DNA of 64,000 nt from Flavobacterium sp. Leaf82 (GTDB lineage: Bacteria; Bacteroidota; Bacteroidia; Flavobacteriales; Flavobacteriaceae). The DNA is taken from contig NZ_LMMA01000010.1 of assembly GCF_001422725.1 (NCBI RefSeq), positions 1-64,000 on the forward strand, given 5' to 3'. The translations under genes were made by a program, and so were the position numbers. This document shows, piece after piece, positions 54,360 through 62,216 of the stretch. The notes under the pieces are model-generated. The model was not told the origin of the DNA and searched no databases. It saw only the letters and a list, made by a program, of their open reading frames with translations. Positions within the stretch are counted from its first letter, which is position 1. Each line of letters opens with the position of its first letter.

Positions 54360-57300
54360 AAAAGCTATAAAAATTGGATACTTGAAAACCAAAATGCAAT
54401 AAATAATTTATTAGATACAGAACTGGAATACTGGTTATCTCAGATTGATTATACAGATGAGTTTGACACTAAAAATGGTATTGCTTACAGAGATATTATC
54501 AAGATTAAAAAAGAACAGCATGCATCCAACAAAGATTTACAGGATAAAATAATAACGGCACTTCTTTTCTCATTTTACAACGTTACCAAATTAGAAACCT
54601 GTGTAATCGAAAGAGAAGGACATGGCAGAAATTCAATAACAGATTATGATGTTTCGGACGTAATTGGCTGGTTTACCTGTAAGTATCCTACCAAGTACAA
54701 TGCGATTAATAATTCTATCGAAGAAACACTGCAATCTGTTATTAAAATCAATGCCGCAGTTCCAAATGGAGGGATAGGCTTTGAGATTTTAAAATATTAT
54801 GGACCAGTATATATCAGCAGGCAAATGGAAAGTACACCTGTGATACTTTTTAATTATCTGGGAGATCTGTCTTATAAAGCAACAAGTCAAAAATCAGAAT
54901 CAATTGTAAGTAATAATAAGTTGATACTTTCTTCCCATTCAACATTTTCATCCACGATTGAAAAAACAGATCAGTTTAATGAAAATAAACTTAACAAAAT
55001 AATTTTTAATGCCTGGATAGAAGATGATATTATAAATTGCGATTTTAATATTAGTGAAGAACTTGGATTTGATGAGGATATATGCCATTCTTTTATTGCG
55101 TTTTTTAAAGATCATATCGAAAAATTAATCAATGACAAACAGCAGGAAATCAAAGACAGCATAACACCTTTTCAAAAAGGATTAGTGGGTTATGCATTAA
55201 ATTATCCTGATAATAAAAACTATATTAATCAAAACAGTTATGAGTCTGAAGAACCTGTAACTTTTGATTTTTTCTATAAAGTATGCCGTATTTTAACCTC
55301 CAAATATGAAATTTTAAGAACGTGCTTCACTTTTAATTATAATACAGGAAATTTTGCTTCAATTATCCTTCCGCCGGGAAATTTAATCTGCGAACATTTT
55401 CAGATAGATGAAGATGGAGGTTCAGATGAATTGAAAAATTTATTAAATGAGATAAAATTTAAAGGTTTTGATATTGAGAAAGAACCTTTGATAAAATTTT
55501 CATTGATCGAAATTAAAAACGGTAAAAAAATAATTGTCATAACAAGCCATCATATTATTATTGATGCCACTTCTATTTCATTTATTCTTGGTGAACTGAT
55601 GCAAATCTCAACTGAATTAAAATCTGGCATAGAGCCATTGATAGATCCTTCATCAATTATGCAATTTTCGGCTTATGTTGATTGGATTAATTCAAAAGAT
55701 GAAAAAAAGGCAATGTCTTATTGGAATAATCTTTTAAATAATGTTGAACCGTCTTTATTAGAATATAAAACAGTAGGCGAATCTGAACTTAAAGAAAATT
55801 CATTTTCTGATTTGGAGTATAATTTTGATATTAATGCAGTATCTCTTACTATTTTAAAGAAACAAAACATCACATTGTCTGCTACATTTAATTTTTTAGT
55901 AGGTTTAATTTTGTCCAAATATAACGGTACAGATTCATTTGCATGGGGAAACACCGTTACGGTACGACCTTTTGGAAATGATGATATGGAAGCAATTGTA
56001 GGCCCGTGTATTACTACAATTCCTGTAATAGTGAATTTTAATTCAGAAAAAACAATTTTTGATTCCATAAAAGAATTACAATTTCAGGTTTTGGAGTCGC
56101 AGGAATATGCTTATGTAGCCTTTAATGATATTATCAGGAACACGGGGCATCAAAATTTATTTAGTATTTCATATGGATTTCAAAATTATATGAAATTTGA
56201 TATCAATGAGGATGAGGATAATTTCAGTCTGACCCAGGTTTCTCACGATAGTAATATTTCGTCACACTTTCCTATAAATATTATGTTTATAGAGGTGAAT
56301 GGAGGATTAAAAGTGAAGCTAAGATATCGAAATGATAATTTCTCTGCTTACCTGCTAAATCATATCTGTAATGGAATTGTGAATATGTTTAATAATTTGG
56401 ATAAGATTATAGACGTACCTCTTAAAAAAATTCCGGTTTTTGAAATTGCAGCGTTAAAAAAAGCCAGTTTAGATGGTCCAGAATATGATTTATCAAACCT
56501 GACACTACATGGAGAATTTTGTGAGACTGCAAAAAAATATCCGGATAATATAGCGGTAATCGATCTGGATAAAAAAATTACATATAAAGAATTAGATAGC
56601 ATGAGTAATACTATATGCGATTTACTTCTTAAAAATAATATTTCCGGTTCAGTTGGGATTAACATGAAACGTTCGGTAAATTTAATAGCTTCAATAATTG
56701 GAATATTAAAAGCCGGCTGCCATATTGTTAGTATAGAAAAAGATTTTCCACTGGAAAAAATAGAATGGATTAATGACAATATAAAGCTATCTGCGATCCT
56801 GACAGATACAGAACCAAAAATAAATATTAAAACTAAAATATTTGTTATCACCGAAATAGGACTTCTAAATGAAATCATTCTGCCCCCAGTTGATTCCACT
56901 TCACTATGTTGCATTAATTACACTTCTGGTTCTACCGGAGTTCCTAAATTAGTTAAAATCAGTCATTCCGGGCATGTTAACAGAGTATTGTGGCTGCAAA
57001 ATAATTTCCCCGCTACTCAACAAGATATCTATGGCTTTAAAACGCTATTGTGTTTTGGCCCCTCTTTAAGAGAAATATTTGAACCACTTATGCAAGGAAG
57101 CACATTGTTTGTGTATTCTGATGATTCAAATAATAATCCTTTGAATTTTAGGGAATTATCTGTGTCAAATAAAGTAACAAGACTTTTTTTAACACCCACA
57201 TTTATTCAATTATTGTATGATTGTGAAATGGAGAATGCCTTATCATCGCTGCAATATCTTGAAATAAGCGGAGAACCTATTACAGTAGAACTTTTTAGAA

Positions 57301-58988
57301 AACTGAAAAACTCTTTTCCGACTTTAAAAGTTGTAGGCAGATACGGAGCGACAGAAGCACCTGGAACAGCCTATTATACAGAAGATACTACAGACAGTTC
57401 ACGAATATTACCTTTAGGTAAACCGATACAAAATACAAATATTAAAATCTTTAACGATAAGCAGGAAGTACTCCCAATGGGAATTATTGGAGAAATTGCT
57501 ATTTCCGGGGATAGTATTTCTACAGGCTATTTTAATAGCAGTTTAGAAGAAAACACTTTCATGGTAAATGAAGGAATACGATATGTTAAAACAGGTGATT
57601 TAGGTTTGATTGATAATGAAGGTAAATTAGTTTTTCAGGGACGAAAAACCAGAATGGTCAAAGTTAGGGGTTACAGGGTAGAACCGGGTGAGATCGAATA
57701 TAACATGAAACTTCATCAAAAAGTTATTAAGTCGATTGTGGTACCAGTAGAAATGAAAAATACAACAAGACTTGTTGCTTTTTATACACAGAGTGAACCT
57801 GTAAATCAAGGAGAATTAAAATCATTTCTGGAACAAAAAATGGCGCAGTACATGATACCTCATGAATTTGTTGAAATAACTAAAATTCCTTTAACAGATA
57901 GTGGAAAAATTAACTATACAGAACTACTTAAGAGTATCGATTTAAATAAAAGAAAAGATTTACAGGGGCCAGGTACAGAGACAGAAAAAATAATATTTGA
58001 TATACTCCATGAACTTATACCTTATAAAGAATTTGATATTCAATCGAATTTTTTTGATATTGGATTAGACTCCATTTTAGCGTTAAAAGCGATTCACAAA
58101 ATAAAAAAGATGTTTGATGCTGAAATATTAGCTTCAGATATTTACAAGAATCCCTGCATAAAAGATCTTTCCTTGTTTGTAAACAGCCAGCTTAAAAGTG
58201 ATTTTAATCGTTATGACAGTAATTTCTATTGTATTAATTATAGCGAAAAAAATGATTTTTTATTTTTTGTACCACCAATAGGGTATAATACCTTAAATTT
58301 TAAAATTTGGGAAGATATAATTCCGGATGATGTAACCTTAGTTGTTTTTAATTCAGTAACTGTTGATGATGCTGTAAATACAACCGTTGAAGCTATAGCT
58401 TCGAATTATATAAACTCTATTGACACATTTAGTTTCTTAAAACGAATTAATATTTGCGGATGGTCACTTGGCGGAACCATTGCTTATGAAATGGCTTTTC
58501 AGCTCGAAGAAAAACATAAAAATACAGAAAGCCTGATTTTATTTGATCCCGGTTTTTATACACCTTCTTACGACAATTTACTGACCGAAGATAAACGTAA
58601 GGAATTGATAAAAAAATTACTTTCCAATCAGTCCGAAATAAATTTAGAAGTGATTAAACCAAAAACCGATAAACTGTTAACAGAAGAAATAGAACAGAGT
58701 GTTGTAAAAGGAATGATGAATGCTAATAAATTAGTGATTAATTACAAACCGGCAGCATATACAGGTAAAATAACACTTGTAAAACCATCGCAAGTAACGG
58801 ATGAAGAACGTAATTACAATAAAGAATTTAATGATTTAGATAAATATTGTTCGGGAAATATTATAGTTAAAACAGTCGAAGGAAATCATATGAATATGAT
58901 AAATAATAATTTAGAAGTAATTAAGAATATTATTACTGAGGACTTGTTCATAGCAGAAATGACAAAAGAATACTTAAATAATATTTAA
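54357..58988 (+). CDS. NRPS, second half of E-C-A(atypical)-T-TE
   Basis: 1543 aa. Residues 1-265 are the C-terminal half of an epimerization domain (EREGHGR, VIGWFTCKYP, FNYLGD). The C domain follows (about 270-690) with H398-H399-I-I-I-D403-A404, the Gly of HHxxxDG replaced by Ala. The adenylation domain (about 720-1190) is unusual: A4 reads FGPSLREIF, so the acidic residue Asp235 that grips the alpha-amine is Gly. The pocket reads roughly G-P-R-F-E-S-R-G-T-K and matches nothing I know. The substrate may lack a normal alpha-amine (beta-amino, hydroxy or keto acid). Carrier S1239 (GLDS). The C-terminal thioesterase has GWS1370LGG and a late GNHMNMI histidine segment. This is the release module of the second assembly line, by hydrolysis or cyclization. 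Probably one gene with the preceding frame originally. Confidence 0.92.
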   Translation: MKSYKNWILENQNAINNLLDTELEYWLSQIDYTDEFDTKNGIAYRDIIKIKKEQHASNKDLQDKIITALLFSFYNVTKLETCVIEREGHGRNSITDYDVSDVIGWFTCKYPTKYNAINNSIEETLQSVIKINAAVPNGGIGFEILKYYGPVYISRQMESTPVILFNYLGDLSYKATSQKSESIVSNNKLILSSHSTFSSTIEKTDQFNENKLNKIIFNAWIEDDIINCDFNISEELGFDEDICHSFIAFFKDHIEKLINDKQQEIKDSITPFQKGLVGYALNYPDNKNYINQNSYESEEPVTFDFFYKVCRILTSKYEILRTCFTFNYNTGNFASIILPPGNLICEHFQIDEDGGSDELKNLLNEIKFKGFDIEKEPLIKFSLIEIKNGKKIIVITSHHIIIDATSISFILGELMQISTELKSGIEPLIDPSSIMQFSAYVDWINSKDEKKAMSYWNNLLNNVEPSLLEYKTVGESELKENSFSDLEYNFDINAVSLTILKKQNITLSATFNFLVGLILSKYNGTDSFAWGNTVTVRPFGNDDMEAIVGPCITTIPVIVNFNSEKTIFDSIKELQFQVLESQEYAYVAFNDIIRNTGHQNLFSISYGFQNYMKFDINEDEDNFSLTQVSHDSNISSHFPINIMFIEVNGGLKVKLRYRNDNFSAYLLNHICNGIVNMFNNLDKIIDVPLKKIPVFEIAALKKASLDGPEYDLSNLTLHGEFCETAKKYPDNIAVIDLDKKITYKELDSMSNTICDLLLKNNISGSVGINMKRSVNLIASIIGILKAGCHIVSIEKDFPLEKIEWINDNIKLSAILTDTEPKINIKTKIFVITEIGLLNEIILPPVDSTSLCCINYTSGSTGVPKLVKISHSGHVNRVLWLQNNFPATQQDIYGFKTLLCFGPSLREIFEPLMQGSTLFVYSDDSNNNPLNFRELSVSNKVTRLFLTPTFIQLLYDCEMENALSSLQYLEISGEPITVELFRKLKNSFPTLKVVGRYGATEAPGTAYYTEDTTDSSRILPLGKPIQNTNIKIFNDKQEVLPMGIIGEIAISGDSISTGYFNSSLEENTFMVNEGIRYVKTGDLGLIDNEGKLVFQGRKTRMVKVRGYRVEPGEIEYNMKLHQKVIKSIVVPVEMKNTTRLVAFYTQSEPVNQGELKSFLEQKMAQYMIPHEFVEITKIPLTDSGKINYTELLKSIDLNKRKDLQGPGTETEKIIFDILHELIPYKEFDIQSNFFDIGLDSILALKAIHKIKKMFDAEILASDIYKNPCIKDLSLFVNSQLKSDFNRYDSNFYCINYSEKNDFLFFVPPIGYNTLNFKIWEDIIPDDVTLVVFNSVTVDDAVNTTVEAIASNYINSIDTFSFLKRINICGWSLGGTIAYEMAFQLEEKHKNTESLILFDPGFYTPSYDNLLTEDKRKELIKKLLSNQSEINLEVIKPKTDKLLTEEIEQSVVKGMMNANKLVINYKPAAYTGKITLVKPSQVTDEERNYNKEFNDLDKYCSGNIIVKTVEGNHMNMINNNLEVIKNIITEDLFIAEMTKEYLNNI

Positions 58989-58990
58989 AA

Positions 58991-59677
58991 ATGGAATATC
59001 AGTTGTTTATGTTACACTTTTCAGGTGGAAGTAAATATTCTTTCAATTTGTTTACAGATAAACTGAAAGATTTTTTTTCTTTAGAACCTGTAGAATTACC
59101 AGGAAGAGGGCTAAGATTTGATGAAGATCTAATTTATGACAAAGAAAAAGCAGTTACAGATTTGTTGCTTCAAATAAGAAAAAAAAGAAATGAAAAGCCA
59201 TTTATCTTGTATGGGCATAGCCTAGGTGCAGAATTAGGTTTTTTAATTACTAAAGAATTAGAAAAAGTGGGTGATTTTCCATCTTATTTGGTAGTTTCAG
59301 GTAACCCTGGACCCAATATGAGAGATAATCAAAAATTATATGAAATACCTAATCCTTCCTTTTTTGATAAGCTAAAGGAATTAGGTGGGTTACCAAAAGA
59401 AATATTAGAAAGTGAAGAACTTCGGGAAATATTTGAACCTATATTGAGAGCAGATTTTGAAATTATCGAAAAGGATACAATAATTAATGCTGAAAAAATT
59501 AAATCTCCAATTTTTGCTTTAATGGGAAACGAAGAAAGAACTGTAGATAAGGTAGAGAATTGGAAAAATTATACAGAAAGTAGTTTTGATTTTAATATTT
59601 TACCAGGAAATCATTTTTTTATATATGAAAATAAAGATAAAATTTGTGATATTTTAATTAACTGCAAAGCAAAATGA
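58991..59677 (+). CDS. Type II thioesterase
   Basis: 228 aa, stand-alone alpha/beta-hydrolase of the GrsT/SrfD kind. It has PGRG near residue 40, the nucleophile in GHSLGA, a C-terminal GNHFF histidine and normal family length. It starts 2 bp after the last NRPS stop, so translation is coupled. Such enzymes remove wrong acyl groups from carrier domains and restore stalled NRPS modules. It is the last gene of the operon, ending 31 bp before a strong terminator. It also serves as evidence that the cluster ends here on this side. Confidence 0.95.
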   Translation: MEYQLFMLHFSGGSKYSFNLFTDKLKDFFSLEPVELPGRGLRFDEDLIYDKEKAVTDLLLQIRKKRNEKPFILYGHSLGAELGFLITKELEKVGDFPSYLVVSGNPGPNMRDNQKLYEIPNPSFFDKLKELGGLPKEILESEELREIFEPILRADFEIIEKDTIINAEKIKSPIFALMGNEERTVDKVENWKNYTESSFDFNILPGNHFFIYENKDKICDILINCKAK

Positions 59678-59708
59678 TAAAAAGATGAGATTTATCAACT
59701 AATTTATG

Positions 59709-59750
59709 AAAAAGCAATTCGGATTATTGAATTGCTTTTTAAGATTTTTT
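59709..59750 (+). terminator. Intrinsic terminator of the NRPS operon
   Basis: A perfect 12-base stem (aaaaagcaattc, 59709-59720; gaattgcttttt, 59729-59740) encloses an 8-base loop and is followed by a T-rich run (aagatttttt). It lies 31 bp after the type II thioesterase stop. Confidence 0.88.
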
Positions 59751-60052
59751 ATAGTGAGAATGCATCAATAAAATACTTTGCGAAAACTTACTTCCCAATA
59801 CAGAAAATAACTTTTCTTATTTTAATAGTGTTTACAGCTTTAGTGGTACAATTATGGTACATTTTAAAGCAAACTATTACAAACTAAAACAAAAATCCTT
59901 ATTGAGATAACAAAACTCATGGGAGTTGTTTGATGCAAAAATAATAGAAATTCTTAATATTTTTATAGAATATATAGTAACCTAATTACTAACAACATTT
60001 GCATTAGATAGAAACAAGTAAATATACCTGCTACAGTCCGTACCGATTTATC

Positions 60053-60060
60053 TATATTTG
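60053..60060 (+). promoter_or_regulatory. Candidate -7 element for the HEPN/ATPase operon
   Basis: tatatttg is an exact TAnnTTTG match, 43 bases before the ATG at 60104. A clear -33 TTG is not seen. The palindrome ttgaagcttttcaa (60058-60071) overlaps its last three bases and could be an operator. Confidence 0.4.
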
Positions 60061-60103
60061 AAGCTTTTCAACGTATTTGATAAATAACAAATTATTTCTT
60101 TAT

Positions 60104-61408
60104 ATGAATGATTTTAGTATAGAACATGCTGGTCAGAAAATAGTTTCAGTAAAAACCAAGGAGTACTTTAAAGAAGTAGCAAGTTCTTATTTTAATAGTA
60201 ATCACAGAGCTGCTGTGGTTACACTTTATAGTGTAGTTATCAGTGATATGATCGACAAATTAGAAACGTTGGCCGATATATATTCAGATACTGTTGCTAT
60301 TAATATCCTAGATAATATAAGAAAATTTCAAGCAGACCATCCAACTAGTCCCGAATGGGAAAAAAATCTAATAGAAGAAATTAAAAACAGAACAAGTTTA
60401 ATTGATAATGTGGATTATGCGCGTATAATAAGTTTGAGAAATGACAGACATTTATGCGCTCACCCGGTTATTGACAAAGAAGATCGTTTACATACGCCCA
60501 ATAAGGAAACTGTAGGATCTCATATACGTAATATGTTAGAATCATTTTTACTAAAACCACCGATTCTTTCTAAAAAAATACTTGGTACAATGCTTCAGGA
60601 TTTAGCAGATAAAAGTGATATATTAATTAATCAAGGAAGTATTAACAGATATGTGGGAGCTAAGTACCTTGAAAATTTAACTCCTTCGATTGAAGTAGTC
60701 ATATTTAGAGATCTATGGAAAATAGTTTTTAAACTTGATGATAATAATGCCAGGACGAACCGAAAATTAAATTTCAAGCTATTGAAAATTTTATATGAAA
60801 GGAATTTAGCTGCAGGTATCGAAAAAATTAAGTCCGATAAGAAGTACTTTAGTAACATCCATGATTCTGATGTAACTAAGGAATTATTGATTAATTTCTT
60901 AGCTGAAAATGAAGATCTTTTTAGTGTTTTTAGTGAAGATGTTCAGTTGTTGTTGGCGAAAGAAGCCGAGATAGATCCAAGTTCCAAAACTAGTGCATGG
61001 TTTTTATCGGATAATTATCTAGATCATCTCGCAATGATCAAAGCTGAGATCGATACACAATTTGATGGTACGTTTCCCTTTGATGCTAGTGTAGATGCAT
61101 ATAATATATTGATCAGAATCGGGGTTGCAAAAGGATATACGAAGGAAATTGCTGACTTTATAATATGGAGATACAGCATTTGTAAAAGTTACAACGAGGC
61201 AGATAAGGTATATACTTATGTTTTAAAGCCAAATCTAGATAGAATCGCCAACGATCAATTTGAAGAGCTTTGCGATGAAGTGAATAATAATAGTCAGTGT
61301 TGGAGCCGTAATAGGGCAGAAGATGATCATGCACACCTTAAAAGCTATATAAATACTAGACTAGGTACTAATTTCCCATTTAATAATTACAAGAATGTTT
61401 TTAAATAA
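60104..61408 (+). CDS. HEPN-motif protein, putative defence effector
   Basis: 434 aa from ATG 60104. A TTG nine codons upstream (60077) is in frame, but it would leave almost no leader after the likely promoter. The N-terminal half is helical and contains SLRNDRHLCAHPV, which fits the HEPN RNase pattern (R, polar residue, then x3-H). A preceding helix (AAVVTLYSVVISDMIDKLE) is also typical of HEPN-like bundles. The C-terminal half is helical and not recognised. With the next two genes it resembles ABC-ATPase three-component conflict systems, in which a nuclease-type effector is held by a middle component and an SMC-like ATPase. This would be the effector. The HEPN call rests on the motif and helical look only. 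Confidence 0.55.
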   Translation: MNDFSIEHAGQKIVSVKTKEYFKEVASSYFNSNHRAAVVTLYSVVISDMIDKLETLADIYSDTVAINILDNIRKFQADHPTSPEWEKNLIEEIKNRTSLIDNVDYARIISLRNDRHLCAHPVIDKEDRLHTPNKETVGSHIRNMLESFLLKPPILSKKILGTMLQDLADKSDILINQGSINRYVGAKYLENLTPSIEVVIFRDLWKIVFKLDDNNARTNRKLNFKLLKILYERNLAAGIEKIKSDKKYFSNIHDSDVTKELLINFLAENEDLFSVFSEDVQLLLAKEAEIDPSSKTSAWFLSDNYLDHLAMIKAEIDTQFDGTFPFDASVDAYNILIRIGVAKGYTKEIADFIIWRYSICKSYNEADKVYTYVLKPNLDRIANDQFEELCDEVNNNSQCWSRNRAEDDHAHLKSYINTRLGTNFPFNNYKNVFK

Positions 61409-61565
61409 TGTCACTATATTCTAGATATATTAAAGGTTGTGCATAATTTCTTAATATTTCTTTTTATTTTCAAAGCTTAAATTAGATGGTTGATTGTTAA
61501 TATTTCTATATTAGCTTAAATTCTTAATTTCTATGGTGATAGAAATTTATTCCTAAGTAACAGTT

Positions 61566-62216
61566 ATGGAGAATTTCCTTAGAAAATATCGGGATCGTTT
61601 ACGAATTTTAATAATACTTTATGTTTTTTGTGACCGTTCACAAAGTGACAGTATTAAGTATTATGGTATGTTTCGTAGTGAAATAAAAATCCAAGCACTT
61701 GATTTTTTACTTCGTTATCCTGATTTCCTTTCAATGGAATTAATGAATTTGATGGACAATGATACTAGTATCGATCGGAATGAGATATATAACGTAATCA
61801 GTAAAATATATTCAGATAGTGAACCGGATTTGAGAGTAGAAGAGATGGAAAAATTTTTTCATGGTGCGTATGAGAGTATTGATGAAGTCATTGCTTTTCA
61901 TGTGAGTATTGGATTTCTTAAGCATGAAAGTAAAAGGCGAACAGATGGTAAGACTTATGATAAGACTTATTATATAACATTGGATTGTGCAAAAAAAATT
62001 GAGGGTTCGCTAAAAGCGGTTTCAGCGGTGCAATGGTATTTTGAACGTTGTGAATTAATAAAGAAATACTTTGATAAATTCACTGGATCTCAATTGAAAA
62101 GCAGACAGTATATGTATGCTGAATATAGCAATATATCGTATAAAAGCCATATTCAGAATATTAATTCGAAAGTAAAAATTGCCTTTGAAAGTAGATTTAA
62201 TAAAGAACTATTATGA
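61566..62216 (+). CDS. Small probable winged-helix protein, middle component of an ABC three-component-like system
   Basis: 216 aa, cytosolic. No exact family recognised. The sequence is helical with a stretch suggestive of a winged helix and a basic wing (IGFLKHESKRRTDGKTYDKT). Its stop overlaps the next start (ATGA at 62213-62216), so it is translationally coupled to the SMC-like ATPase. Size and position, between a putative effector and the ATPase, fit the middle component of ABC three-component systems. A 157-bp gap separates it from the HEPN gene. The assignment is inference from layout. Confidence 0.5.
   Translation: MENFLRKYRDRLRILIILYVFCDRSQSDSIKYYGMFRSEIKIQALDFLLRYPDFLSMELMNLMDNDTSIDRNEIYNVISKIYSDSEPDLRVEEMEKFFHGAYESIDEVIAFHVSIGFLKHESKRRTDGKTYDKTYYITLDCAKKIEGSLKAVSAVQWYFERCELIKKYFDKFTGSQLKSRQYMYAEYSNISYKSHIQNINSKVKIAFESRFNKELL

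Larger units (their letters stand above)
59678..60103. other. Gene-free stretch between NRPS cluster and defence-like operon
   Basis: It holds the intrinsic terminator at 59709-59750 and, at its right end, a -7-like element at 60053 with an overlapping 14-bp palindrome (ttgaagcttttcaa, 60058-60071). Otherwise AT-rich with no gene seen. No tRNA or repeat marking an integration boundary was found. Confidence 0.6.

Noticed and set aside
56360..56914. Minus-strand open frame of 184 codons
   Set aside because: It is fully antisense to a clear C/adenylation region; an open frame of this length arises easily opposite AT-rich coding sequence.
60077..60103. TTG as the start of the HEPN-motif gene
   Set aside because: The ATG at 60104 leaves a normal leader after the likely -7 element, whereas TTG would sit almost at the transcription start.
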